The notes below the pieces were generated by a model. That model saw only the letters and a program-made list of their open reading frames with translations, did no database searches and was not told where the DNA came from. From contig CAJOEC010000011.1 in assembly GCA_905233425.1 (NCBI GenBank), forward strand, positions 125,162 through 189,161: a stretch of DNA of 64,000 bases. The letters run 5' to 3'. The position numbers were made by a program, and so were the translations under genes. Position 1 is the stretch's first letter; each line of letters starts with the position of its first letter. Positions 52,436 to 61,200 of this stretch are shown here, in pieces. This stretch comes from an uncultured Prevotella sp. (GTDB taxonomy: Bacteria > Bacteroidota > Bacteroidia > Bacteroidales > Bacteroidaceae).

Positions 52436-53337
52436 CATTCTTGTCGGCCGCCTTCCTGGGTGTCTATGACTCACTGAAGAAAAAGGCGTTGAAAGACAAT
52501 GCCGTCATACCTATCCTGTTTCTCAACACCCTCTTCTCGTCGCTTATCTTCCTGCCCTTCATCATCGTCAGCGGAACCACAGACGTGCTCGACGGCAGTA
52601 TCTTCCATGTGGAAAGTGGCGGATGGGAGATGCACAAATACATCGTCCTAAAGGCTGTCATCGTGCTGAGCAGCTGGCTGTTGGGCTATTTCGGCATGAA
52701 GCATCTGCCGCTCACCATTGTCGGACCTATCAATGCCACGCGCCCCGTCATGGTGCTCGTCGGCGCGCTCATCGTCTTCGGCGAAAGGCTTAACTTGTGG
52801 CAGTGGGTAGGTGTCTTGTTGGCAGTCGTGTCTTTCCTCCTGCTAAGCCGGAGCGGGAAAAAAGAGGGTATTGACTTCCGTCACGACCACTGGATATATA
52901 TGATTGTCGGGGCGGCGGCATTGGGGGCTGTCAGCGGACTCTACGACAAATACCTCATGGCACCCGTTGCCGAAGGCGGCATCGGACTCGACCGCATGAT
53001 GGTGCAGTCGTGGTACAACATATACCAAAGCCTGATGATGCTGCTCATGCTCATGTTCCTGTGGTGGCCAAAGCGCCACGGCACAACGCCTTTCCACTGG
53101 GACTGGGCCATCGTCGGCGTGAGCTTATTCCTCTCCACCGCCGACTTTATGTATTTCTACTCTCTCTCACTCCCTTCGGCCATGATAAGCATCGTGTCGA
53201 TGATACGCCGTGGAAGTGTCATTGTCAGCTTCCTCTGCGGAGCTGTGTTCTTCCGCGAGAAAAACCTGCGTGCAAAAGCCATCGACCTTGCACTGGTGCT
53301 CCTTGGAATGATTTTCCTTTACATTGGCAGCAGCTAA
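52420..53337 (+). CDS. EamA/DMT-family transporter
   Basis: A 305-residue inner-membrane protein with about ten helices in two EamA halves (VGPINATRPVMVLVGALIVF and later PSAMISIVSMIRRGSVIV). It overlaps addA by 16 bases in another frame. The substrate cannot be told from the sequence; family members export metabolites. It closes the operon, as the next gene is convergent. Confidence 0.85.
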   Translation: MWLLLAFLSAAFLGVYDSLKKKALKDNAVIPILFLNTLFSSLIFLPFIIVSGTTDVLDGSIFHVESGGWEMHKYIVLKAVIVLSSWLLGYFGMKHLPLTIVGPINATRPVMVLVGALIVFGERLNLWQWVGVLLAVVSFLLLSRSGKKEGIDFRHDHWIYMIVGAAALGAVSGLYDKYLMAPVAEGGIGLDRMMVQSWYNIYQSLMMLLMLMFLWWPKRHGTTPFHWDWAIVGVSLFLSTADFMYFYSLSLPSAMISIVSMIRRGSVIVSFLCGAVFFREKNLRAKAIDLALVLLGMIFLYIGSS

Positions 53338-54134
53338 ACCACTGGTGCAAAGAGCACTTTGCTGCGTGCCACCTCTACGTCGCCGCTCCCGTCAGTCTGT
53401 CCGGGCAATGAGTCCGCGCCGCTTTGCTTGCAGATGCGGATGCAGAACTCCTTGTCGGCTGTCTGCTCGCGGTAGAAGGCGAGGCGGTCGCCGGCGTGTG
53501 CCTCGGCAACGTATGCTATCTCGAAGCGGCGGACAGCGTGATTGCGGTACCATTCGAGAGGCCAGAGGTCGAGGACGTGCTCGATGTATTTCACGGAGTT
53601 GATGTGGCCGTTGATGTCCACATCATTATAATATGTGTCAATCTCGCGTACCAACTCTGCGTCGGCACTCATCCTTACGCGACCGCCCTTTTCTATGGGG
53701 CAAGGCTTGTCTTTCTCTATCCAGTCGTTGATGGCCCCGTCGTCGATGGCGTAGATGTCGGTGGGCTGGCGCGTCTCGGTGTCGATCATCGCCCAGATGC
53801 TGCGGCCGTAGCCAAGAACAGCCCCACCTACTGCCTCGGAAGCTTCCACGACGGCGAAGTTACGGCTGGTGAAATAGCGCATGGCGTTCTCCACCCATGT
53901 CTCCACGGTGAAGCGGGTGTACTGCTTAGGCATCTCGGTCATCTCGATGGCGAGGCGGGAGAGCACCCATGAGCGCTGCATTGCCATGAGCCGCTTCATG
54001 CCGAAGCCACGGTCGGTGCTGTGGAAGTCGGCGGCATTAAGCATGTGATTTCCCAGGTGCCCCATGAAGAGGCGGCCTGAGAAATCACAGTGGAAGGGTT
54101 CGGCAAGGAACTCGTATTTTCCTACTTTGTCCAT
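53334..54134 (-). CDS. Acyl-ACP thioesterase
   Basis: A 266-residue double hot-dog thioesterase that releases fatty acids from acyl carrier protein. The N-terminal half has EPFHCDFSGRLFMGHLGNHML and the second half YYNDVDINGHINSVKYIEHV, with the Asp-Asn-His catalytic arrangement (DxNxHxN). Its 3' end meets the eamA stop in a 4-base convergent overlap. The C1 peptidase gene is 1 base away on the same strand, so the two may be co-transcribed. Confidence 0.9.
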   Translation of the reverse strand: MDKVGKYEFLAEPFHCDFSGRLFMGHLGNHMLNAADFHSTDRGFGMKRLMAMQRSWVLSRLAIEMTEMPKQYTRFTVETWVENAMRYFTSRNFAVVEASEAVGGAVLGYGRSIWAMIDTETRQPTDIYAIDDGAINDWIEKDKPCPIEKGGRVRMSADAELVREIDTYYNDVDINGHINSVKYIEHVLDLWPLEWYRNHAVRRFEIAYVAEAHAGDRLAFYREQTADKEFCIRICKQSGADSLPGQTDGSGDVEVARSKVLFAPVV

Positions 54135-54135
54135 T

Positions 54136-55338
54136 CTACAATCCTAATTTCTTCCTAATGTCCTTGGGTATGGCGTTCTTGTTCACGAGGAAGTCCATGG
54201 TGTTGGCGGCGATGAAGGTCTTGGTCATGTACCAAACGCCCTTGTAGTCGCCGGTCTCGCCCCATGAGTTCTTCACCATGTAGTACTCCTTTCCGTTCTG
54301 GTCCTTGGCCACGCCGTAGATGAGCATTCCGTGGTCGTCGGTCAGTTCCCAGTTGTCGAAGCGCTCCTGGCGCAGCTCCTGCGTGGCCGTTATCTCTGGC
54401 ACGTTCACGCCGAGGGAGTCGATGACGTTTCGCTTCTCGGTGGTGGGCAGTTTCAGCCACTTGGCCATGTCGCTGCCGCGAAGGCTCTGCGTAGCCTTGC
54501 CGTCGATGGCGTAGGCCAGACCCTTACGAGTAAAACCGTCCTCGGAGACATCACCGCCCCATGCGATGGTGTAGCCATTGTTGATGGCGTTGTCGATGAC
54601 CTGCATCATCTCGTCCATGGGCAGGTTATAGCTGAGCGGGAAGCGCCAGTTGTCCTGCACCTCCACAGCGAATCCGGTGTAGAAGGGGTGGTGGGTATAG
54701 CTGGTGATGCTGACATAGTCGTCGAGGTTGATGCCGAGACTCTGGCAGAAGCTCTTCGGGGTGTACTCCTTACCCTCGTACATGAACTTCTCGGGGCACT
54801 GGCCAAGATATGCGTCGAGGATGCCCTGCAGACCCACCTTCCATTGGTTCGAGATTTTCTTTGCCGAACTCTTGGCGATTGCTGCCACGTAAGGTTCGAG
54901 CAGCGAGAAGAACTCATTGAAGTTGTTCAGCGAGTCGCCGTAAAGCGAGCCGGGGAAGGGCATGATTCCTTGCGGGACTATGCCGTGTGTCTTCATCGTT
55001 GCCAGCACGTCTTCGGCCGAGCCGCCCTGTGAGAACTGGCAGTCGCCGTGGAAGCGAACCACCTGTATGGCCCGGTCCATGTAGGTTTTGTTGGCCACGA
55101 AGCTCTCGTCGAGGTCGTAGGTCTTGCCCGTGGCCTTTAGGATTTCGGCTTCGAAGAACGATAGGGTGGAGTAGTCCCAGCAGGTGCCGCTTCGGTTTTG
55201 GTCCTTCATCGACGTGATGGGGTTCTCCTTGATGGTTGTGAACACTGGTTTGTTGGGGTTGACAGAGTCTTTCTCTTCCTCTGCCTGTGCGCCGAGAGCC
55301 AGCATGGCCAAGAGCGCGAGTGATAGAATCTTCTTCAT
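54136..55338 (-). CDS. Exported C1-family cysteine peptidase (bleomycin hydrolase-like)
   Basis: A 400-residue papain-fold peptidase with a signal peptide (MKKILSLALLAMLALGAQA). The triad is visible: Cys53 in DQNRSGTCWDYST with the oxyanion Gln, His in LTDDHGMLIYGVAKD, and Asn in MVKNSWGETGDYKG. It resembles the BleH/PepC group but is periplasmic or secreted. Upstream lies a 9-nt tandem repeat tract. Confidence 0.9.
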   Translation of the reverse strand: MKKILSLALLAMLALGAQAEEEKDSVNPNKPVFTTIKENPITSMKDQNRSGTCWDYSTLSFFEAEILKATGKTYDLDESFVANKTYMDRAIQVVRFHGDCQFSQGGSAEDVLATMKTHGIVPQGIMPFPGSLYGDSLNNFNEFFSLLEPYVAAIAKSSAKKISNQWKVGLQGILDAYLGQCPEKFMYEGKEYTPKSFCQSLGINLDDYVSITSYTHHPFYTGFAVEVQDNWRFPLSYNLPMDEMMQVIDNAINNGYTIAWGGDVSEDGFTRKGLAYAIDGKATQSLRGSDMAKWLKLPTTEKRNVIDSLGVNVPEITATQELRQERFDNWELTDDHGMLIYGVAKDQNGKEYYMVKNSWGETGDYKGVWYMTKTFIAANTMDFLVNKNAIPKDIRKKLGL

Positions 55339-55360
55339 TGTATTTTGTTTTTTTAGGTTT

Positions 55361-55438
55361 CTTAATAGGTCTTATAGGTCTTATAGGACTTATAGGTCTT
55401 ATAGGTCTTATAGGTCTTATAGGACTTATAAGTCTTAG
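55361..55438. repeat. 9-nt tandem repeat CTTATAGGT
   Basis: About eight units of CTTATAGGT/CTTATAGGA between the C1 peptidase start and the aminopeptidase P stop. It is the same family as the in-gene array at 5219-5352. Confidence 0.9.
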
Positions 55439-55444
55439 AAAAAC

Positions 55445-56845
55445 TTAGAACGGCAGTTCAAACTTTTCTATGTCGTCAATGTGATAGGGTATGCGCTTGG
55501 AGCCGAGGAAGCGGCAGCTGTCCTCCATGATGAGGAGGTCGTCCTCGATGCGCACGCCGCCGAAGTCCTTGTATGTCTCAATCTTGTCGAAGCAGAGGAA
55601 GTCGGCGCAGTGTTTCTCGGCACGCCACTTGTCTATGAGTGCGGGGATGAAGTAAATGCCCGGCTCGTCGGTGACCACGAAGCCTGGCTCTAAGCGTCTG
55701 CCCATGCGCAGACAGTTGGTGCCGAACTGTTCAAGGTTAGGCCGTGTCTCGTCGTCGAAACCGACGTATATCTGGCCCAGACCCTCCATGTCGTGCACGT
55801 CCATGCCCAGGGCATGGCCCAGTCCGTGGGGGAAGAACATGGCGTGGGCTCCGGCGCGGACAGCCTCGTCGACGTCGCCCTTCATCAAGCCCAGCTCCTT
55901 CAGCCGCTCGGTCATCAGACGGCAGACGGCAAGGTGCACATCCATGTATTTCACGCCAGCACGAGCTACCTGTAGGACGTAGTCGTGACACTCCTCTACG
56001 ATGCTGTAGATCTCTCGCTGACGGTCGGTGAACTTTCCGCTTACGGGCATGGTGCGCGTGTGGTCAGAGCAGTAGTCGTTAAGTTCGCATCCCGCATCGC
56101 AGATTACCAGCCGCCCGTCCTCCATCTGTGCATCGCTGGGGCAGCCGTGCATTATCTCACCGTGCTGCGAGAAGATGGTGGCGAAGCTCACGCCCTGTGC
56201 CTTGGAGCGGGCGATGCCGTCCACCTGTCCTGCCACGTAACGCTCGGTAACGCCAGGCTGTATGAGCCGCTGGGCCGTTGTGTGCATCTCGTAGCCCACG
56301 TCGCAGGCTCGCTCTATGGCTTCAATTTCCTGTAACTCCTTGACATTGCGCATCTTCACCACGGCCTTGATAAGGTCTACGGATGCACACTTGCCTTGCA
56401 TGTAAGGATGGATGCCGGCTGTCAAGTCCTGCATCTGCACCATAATGTCGTAGCGGTAAGGCGGCAGCCAGTGCACCTTGCGGTTGTTCCTATGGACATT
56501 CTCCATAAAAGGAATCAGTTTGTCCATCGGGGCGGTCTTGGTGACACCTACCTCTGCGGCCAGCTCGCTGACACTTGGTGTAAATCCCATCCATACGATG
56601 TCCTCCACGTCGATGTCGTCGCCGAAGAGCCACTCCTCGTCGTTGTCCACATCGATAAGGCCGAAAAGTCCGTCACGGTGCTGTCCAAAATAATAGAGGA
56701 ACGTGGAGTCCTGGCGCATAGGTGAATATGTGTTTGCCGGATAGTTTGCCGGACTCTCGTTATTGCCGGGCAGCAATATGACGCCACTGCCCACGAGCCG
56801 TTTCAGTTCCGCACGGCGGCGGATATATGTCTCTTTTCTGAACAT
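55445..56845 (-). CDS. pepP: Aminopeptidase P (Xaa-Pro aminopeptidase)
   Basis: Removes N-terminal residues before Pro. The 466-residue protein has an N-terminal creatinase-like domain (MFRKETYIRRRAELKRLVGS) and a pita-bread catalytic domain with metal ligands: Asp in LVICDAGCELNDYCSDHTRT (two Asp), His in HGLGHALGMDVHD, Glu in VVTDEPGIY and Glu in GVRIEDDLLI. Met at 56845 is chosen because the frame further upstream translates a 9-nt repeat (NLTNYTNYRL). Confidence 0.93.
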   Translation of the reverse strand: MFRKETYIRRRAELKRLVGSGVILLPGNNESPANYPANTYSPMRQDSTFLYYFGQHRDGLFGLIDVDNDEEWLFGDDIDVEDIVWMGFTPSVSELAAEVGVTKTAPMDKLIPFMENVHRNNRKVHWLPPYRYDIMVQMQDLTAGIHPYMQGKCASVDLIKAVVKMRNVKELQEIEAIERACDVGYEMHTTAQRLIQPGVTERYVAGQVDGIARSKAQGVSFATIFSQHGEIMHGCPSDAQMEDGRLVICDAGCELNDYCSDHTRTMPVSGKFTDRQREIYSIVEECHDYVLQVARAGVKYMDVHLAVCRLMTERLKELGLMKGDVDEAVRAGAHAMFFPHGLGHALGMDVHDMEGLGQIYVGFDDETRPNLEQFGTNCLRMGRRLEPGFVVTDEPGIYFIPALIDKWRAEKHCADFLCFDKIETYKDFGGVRIEDDLLIMEDSCRFLGSKRIPYHIDDIEKFELPF

Positions 56846-56849
56846 TAGT

Positions 56850-56880
56850 CTATAATTCGTGTAATTCGTCAAATTCGTGG
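56850..56880. repeat. 9-nt periodic repeat before pepP
   Basis: AATTCGTGT, AATTCGTCA and AATTCGTGG in tandem, in the gap between the fused flavoprotein stop (56889) and the pepP start. Confidence 0.75.
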
Positions 56881-56888
56881 TTAAATAA

Positions 56889-59264
56889 TCACTTCTTCTG
56901 TAGGTACTCATCCATGTGCTGTGCTGCACGCCGTCCGTCGCCCATGGCGAGGATGACGGTGGCACCGCCGCGCACGATGTCGCCGCCGGCGAAGATTTCC
57001 GGGTGGTTCGACTGCATGTTCTCGTTCACCACGATGGTGTTCTTGCGTCCAAGCTCAAGTCCCTGAATGCTCTTAGGCACCAGCGGGTTGGGACTTACTC
57101 CGACAGCCACAATGACTTGGTCGACATCAAGCGTCACAGTCTTGCCCTCCACGGGAACGGGACTGCGGCGACCGCTGGCATCAGGCTCGCCAAGCTCCAT
57201 CACCTGAAGCACGGCCTGACACACGGCACCCGTCTCGTCTGCCTTGTACTCGATTGGGTTGTGCAACGTTAAGAAGTTGATTCCTTCCTCTTTGGCGTGC
57301 TTCACCTCTTCCAGACGTGCTGGCATTTCCTGCTCAGAGCGGCGATAGACGAGCGTCACCTCTGCACCTAACCGTTTTGCCGTACGGCAGGAGTCCATAG
57401 CGGTGTTTCCGCCGCCCACCACCATAACTCGCTTGCCCAGGTTGATGGGCGTGTCGGTGGTCGGGTCGGCAGCGTCCATGAGGTTCACTCGGGTAAGGTA
57501 CTCATTCGACGACATGATGTTGATGGCATTCTCGCCAGGGATGTTCATGAAGTTCGGAAGGCCGGCGCCGCTGCCTACGAAGATTCCCTTGAAGCCTAAC
57601 TGTTCGAGGTGTTTCACCGTAATGGTCTTGCCGACGATGACATCCGTCTCGAAGTGCACGCCCATCTTACGCAGTCCCTCTATCTCCACATCGACAATTT
57701 TGTTTGGCAGACGGAACTCGGGTATGCCGTACTTCAGCACGCCGCCAATCTCGTGGAGTGCCTCGAATACATAAACGTCGTAGCCCTTCTTCACCATGTC
57801 GCCGGCGAAGCTGAGTCCGGCGGGGCCAGAACCCACCACGGCGACCTTGATGCCGTTGGAGGGAGCCATTTCGGGAATACTGATGTTCCCGCTCTCGCGC
57901 TCGTAGTCGGCGGCGAAACGTTCCAGATAGCCGATGGCCACAGGCTTCGAGTTCATCTTCAGGTGTATGCACTTGCTCTCGCACTGCTTCTCCTGCGGGC
58001 ACACACGGCCGCAGACGGCGGGCAGAGCCGATGTTTGTTTCAGTACCTTGGCGGCAGCAAGGATTTCGCCGCGCTCAATGTTCTTGATGAATCCGGGGAT
58101 GTCGATATTCACCGGGCAACCCTCTACGCACGAAGGCTTGCCGCAGTCTAAGCAGCGCTTGGCCTCGGTCATGGCCATCTCCTTCGTCAGGCCGATGTTC
58201 ACCTCCTCAGTACGGGTGGTGGCACGATAGACAGGGTCGAGTTCGGGCATAACGACGCGCTCAATGGCCATACGCTCCTTGGGCTTCATCGAGGCACGAA
58301 GCTCCTTGCGCCAAGCCTCACCCCCGGCCCCTCCCTCGGAGGGGAGGGGAGTGGTCACATCATGTGCGTGTTCGCCTTTTGTTTTCTGTTCTTGAGAGTA
58401 TATACTCCCCTCCCCCTCGCGGGAGGGGCTGGGGGTGGGGCTGACATGTTCCTCAAAATGCTCCATCTCCTCTTGCTCAGCCTTCTTGAACGTTCCCATG
58501 CGCTTGAACATCTCGTCCCAGTCTACAAGTGCGCCGTCGAACTCCGGGCCATCTATGCAGACGAACTTCGTCTTGCCGCCAATGGTCAGTCGGCAGGCAC
58601 CGCACATTCCCGTACCATCCACCATGATGGTGTTTAGCGACACCTCGCAAGGTATGCCATGCTTCTGTGCCGTCAGGTTCGAGAACTTCATCATGATGGG
58701 AGGGCCGATGGCAAACACCTTGTCGACATGCTCCTGCTCAATGAACTTTTCTATGCCCACAGTAACCACGCCCTTCTCGCCGTAAGAGCCGTCGTCGGTC
58801 ATGATAATCACTTCATCACTGCTCTCTCTCACTTTGTCTTCCAAGATGATAAGCTCTTTAGAGCGACCTGCCATGACGGAGAGGATGCGGTTGCCAGCGG
58901 CCTTCAGTGCCTGAATGATGGGCAGCATGGGAGCCACGCCCAGACCACCGCCGGCGCATACCACCGTGCCGTAATTCTCTATGCGCGTTGGGTTGCCAAG
59001 GGGGCCTACGACGTCGGTGACATATTCGCCCACCTCAAGGTTGCACAACTTTGTGCTCGACAGTCCCACCTTTTGGACGACCAGCGTTATGGTGCCTTTC
59101 TCTGTGTCGGCGGCGGCAATGGTCAGCGGCATGCGCTCACCTTTCTGTCCTACACGTACAATTACAAAATTGCCCGCCTTGCGACTTTGCGCAATCAGCG
59201 GGGCTTCAATCTCGAAGAGGAAAACCTTCTCCGAGAACTGCTCTTTACGTACAATCTTATTCAT
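56889..59264 (-). CDS. Fused NfnAB-like / glutamate synthase-type flavoprotein
   Basis: A 791-residue cytoplasmic flavoenzyme made of two parts. Residues 1-270 are an FNR-type domain with FAD/NAD motifs and a 2Fe-2S Cys set (GTGMCGACRL, FVCIDGPEF), as in DHODH electron-transfer subunit PyrK and NfnA. Residues about 335-791 are a GltD-like domain: 4Fe-4S clusters (CLDCGKPSCVEGCP, CGRVCPQEKQCESKC) and two nucleotide folds (VAVVGSGPAGLSFAG, VMVVGGGNTAMDS). Together these resemble electron-bifurcating NADH-dependent ferredoxin:NADP reductase (NfnAB) in one chain. The linker at about 275-315 is a translated genomic repeat. Confidence 0.88.
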   Translation of the reverse strand: MNKIVRKEQFSEKVFLFEIEAPLIAQSRKAGNFVIVRVGQKGERMPLTIAAADTEKGTITLVVQKVGLSSTKLCNLEVGEYVTDVVGPLGNPTRIENYGTVVCAGGGLGVAPMLPIIQALKAAGNRILSVMAGRSKELIILEDKVRESSDEVIIMTDDGSYGEKGVVTVGIEKFIEQEHVDKVFAIGPPIMMKFSNLTAQKHGIPCEVSLNTIMVDGTGMCGACRLTIGGKTKFVCIDGPEFDGALVDWDEMFKRMGTFKKAEQEEMEHFEEHVSPTPSPSREGEGSIYSQEQKTKGEHAHDVTTPLPSEGGAGGEAWRKELRASMKPKERMAIERVVMPELDPVYRATTRTEEVNIGLTKEMAMTEAKRCLDCGKPSCVEGCPVNIDIPGFIKNIERGEILAAAKVLKQTSALPAVCGRVCPQEKQCESKCIHLKMNSKPVAIGYLERFAADYERESGNISIPEMAPSNGIKVAVVGSGPAGLSFAGDMVKKGYDVYVFEALHEIGGVLKYGIPEFRLPNKIVDVEIEGLRKMGVHFETDVIVGKTITVKHLEQLGFKGIFVGSGAGLPNFMNIPGENAINIMSSNEYLTRVNLMDAADPTTDTPINLGKRVMVVGGGNTAMDSCRTAKRLGAEVTLVYRRSEQEMPARLEEVKHAKEEGINFLTLHNPIEYKADETGAVCQAVLQVMELGEPDASGRRSPVPVEGKTVTLDVDQVIVAVGVSPNPLVPKSIQGLELGRKNTIVVNENMQSNHPEIFAGGDIVRGGATVILAMGDGRRAAQHMDEYLQKK
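58319..58440. mobile_element. GC-rich inverted-repeat element within the flavoprotein gene
   Basis: The left end (CACCCCCGGCCCCTCCCTC) and the right end (GGGAGGGGCTGGGGGTGGGG) are inverted copies. Each has an internal CCCTCCC/GGGAGGG hairpin, and TATATA occurs inside the right end. It is the same family as 7221-7332 in priA. It is read in frame as HVSPTPSPSREGEG to PLPSEGGAGG in the interdomain linker. Confidence 0.75.
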
Positions 59265-59297
59265 TGGTAGTTTGTGTTAAGTGTCGTTTTAAGGCCA

Positions 59298-59305
59298 CAA
59301 AAGTA
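59298..59305 (-). promoter_or_regulatory. -7 box of the fused flavoprotein gene
   Basis: Minus-strand TACTTTTG, 34 bases before the start at 59264. Confidence 0.65.
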
Positions 59306-59396
59306 CAAAAATATGTTGGTGTGACAAACTATTTGCCGAAAAAACAGCAAAAATTAACAAGTTGTCCTTAGCTTCGCTGCCCGCATGTGTAAAAAA

Positions 59397-59430
59397 CTGT
59401 CGGGCACACGCAAGAAGGTATGCCCGACAG
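59397..59430 (-). terminator. Rho-independent terminator of uxaB
   Basis: CTGTCGGGCA pairs with TGCCCGACAG (10-bp stem). On the minus strand it is followed by TTTTTTACAC. It lies directly after the uxaB stop. Confidence 0.9.
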
Positions 59431-59447
59431 CTGTAAGGTAAAAGGGA

Positions 59448-60890
59448 TTAGAGAATGGTCTTCACTGCCTCGAGCATACCGACCTGCCCGATGAGGTCGA
59501 GGTACTGCTTCACGAGTGAGTTCAGGCCAGCAACCTTGTTGAGGTCTTCCTGCCAAATGAAGTCTGCGCCGAGCACTCCGTCGGCAACCTTCTGAGTGTC
59601 GCCCGTTGCCCAGAGGTCGGCGAGCAGCTGCATGATTTTCGGGTCGTCGTTGGGTATGATGTCCGTGCCGTCGAAGCGCTTGCCACCCTTGTAGTAGGTG
59701 ATGATAGCGGCCAGACCGAAGACGAGTCCCTTGGGCAGTTCGCCCTTGCGCTCCAAGAAGGTCTTCACGCCGGGAAGGTCGCGGGCCTGGAACTTCGGGA
59801 AACTGTTGAGCATGATGCTCGTAACTGCATGATCGACAAATGGGTTGTCGAAACGCTCGAGCACGTCGCCTGCAAACTTCTCCAGCTCCTCCTGCGGCAG
59901 GTCAAGTGTCTGCATCAGCTCGTCGAACTGCACCTTGTGGATGTACTTGCCAATGACCTCATGCTGACAGGCGTCGCGCACGATGTTCACGCCCGAAAGG
60001 AATGCCACGGGCGAGAGCACGGTGTGCGGGCCGTTGAGCAGTGTCACCTTGCGCTTGTGGTAAGGCTCCTCCGAGGGGACGAATAGCACGTGCAGCCCAG
60101 CCTTGTCGGCGGGGAATTCCTGAGCCACATCCTTCGGGGCCTCGATGACCCACAGGTGGAAGTTCTCGGCTTGTACGACGAGGTTGTCGCGGTAGCCGAT
60201 CTTCTCCTGAATCTGTGCAATCTCCTTGCGGGGGAAGCCCGGCACGATGCGGTCGACGAGTGTGGCGTAGACACCACATGAGTCCTCAAACCACTTGCGG
60301 AATCCCTCGGGCAGCTCCCACAGGTCGATATATTTGCGTATGCAGTCCTTCAGCACGTGGCCGTTGAGGAATATAAGCTCGCAGGGGAAAATGATGAGAC
60401 CCTTCGTGGGGTCGCCGCCGAAGGTCTGGTAGCGGCGGTAGAGCAGCTGCACGAGTTTGCCGGGATACGAGCTGGCGGGTTTGTCGTCGAGCTTGCATGT
60501 GGGGTCGAAAGCGATGCCGGCCTCGGTGGTGTTCGAGATAACGAAACGTATCTCAGGCTGGTCGGCCAGGGCCATGTAGGCTTCGTTCTGGCTGTAGGGG
60601 TTCAGGCAGCGGCTGATGACGTCGATGCGCTCCAGCGTGTTCACCGGCTTGCCGTTCTCGCGGCCTTGAAGGTTCACGTGGTAGAGGCAGTCCTGGCCGT
60701 TCAGCCAGTCGACCATGCCCTGTGCAAGAGGCTGCACAACGACGACGGAGCCGTTGAAATTGGTCTTCTGGTCCATGTTCCAGATAATCCAGTCTACGAA
60801 TGCACGGAGGAAATTGCCCTCGCCAAACTGAATGACTTTCTCGGGCATCACGCTCTTGGGAGCGAAGTGTTTGTTTAGTGGTTTCAACAT
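59448..60890 (-). CDS. uxaB: Tagaturonate reductase
   Basis: Reduces D-tagaturonate to D-altronate with NADH in galacturonate breakdown. It belongs to the mannitol dehydrogenase superfamily: N-terminal VIQFGEGNFLRAFVDWI is the Rossmann nucleotide loop, and IIFPCELIFLNGH and DRIVPGFPRKEI are typical of UxaB. At 480 residues the length is normal. It is a single gene with its own promoter and terminator. KduI and the hexuronate transporter 40 kb away belong to the same metabolic theme; no uxaA or uxaC is in this window. Confidence 0.92.
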   Translation of the reverse strand: MLKPLNKHFAPKSVMPEKVIQFGEGNFLRAFVDWIIWNMDQKTNFNGSVVVVQPLAQGMVDWLNGQDCLYHVNLQGRENGKPVNTLERIDVISRCLNPYSQNEAYMALADQPEIRFVISNTTEAGIAFDPTCKLDDKPASSYPGKLVQLLYRRYQTFGGDPTKGLIIFPCELIFLNGHVLKDCIRKYIDLWELPEGFRKWFEDSCGVYATLVDRIVPGFPRKEIAQIQEKIGYRDNLVVQAENFHLWVIEAPKDVAQEFPADKAGLHVLFVPSEEPYHKRKVTLLNGPHTVLSPVAFLSGVNIVRDACQHEVIGKYIHKVQFDELMQTLDLPQEELEKFAGDVLERFDNPFVDHAVTSIMLNSFPKFQARDLPGVKTFLERKGELPKGLVFGLAAIITYYKGGKRFDGTDIIPNDDPKIMQLLADLWATGDTQKVADGVLGADFIWQEDLNKVAGLNSLVKQYLDLIGQVGMLEAVKTIL

Positions 60891-60930
60891 GATTTAAGTT
60901 GTTAATAGGTTTAAGTACAAAAAGTTTCTG

Positions 60931-60938
60931 CAAAGTTA
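60931..60938 (-). promoter_or_regulatory. -7 box of uxaB
   Basis: Minus-strand TAACTTTGCAG about 41 bases before the start. Confidence 0.75.
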
Positions 60939-61160
60939 CAACAATAAATTCCAACGATGAAAGAAATTAGCAGAAATTAAAACTATTTTGACAGATTTCG
61001 TTGGTTACATCCCTTCCTTTGACCTGTGCCACCACATTGTTTTGCGACTGAGTTGAAAGAGAAAGAGGAATGACACTTGGCTATGGCAAATAAGGGCAGG
61101 GTAGTTATACACCGGGAAGAAAATTGTAAAAAAACAATAAAAATTTTGCTAATTCGCTGA
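60939..61160. other. Intergenic stretch between uxaB and infC
   Basis: AT-rich DNA with the divergent uxaB and infC promoters at its ends. I see no gene, hairpin or repeat that I can support. The frame 60983-61195 on the minus strand crosses the infC promoter and is rejected. Confidence 0.6.
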
Positions 61161-61167
61161 ATAATCG

Positions 61168-61175
61168 TACCTTTG
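61168..61175 (+). promoter_or_regulatory. -7 box of infC-rpmI-rplT
   Basis: TACCTTTGCAGCC, 25 bases before the infC ATG. Confidence 0.8.
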
Positions 61176-61200
61176 CAGCCGATTTGTATAAACACAGTTA

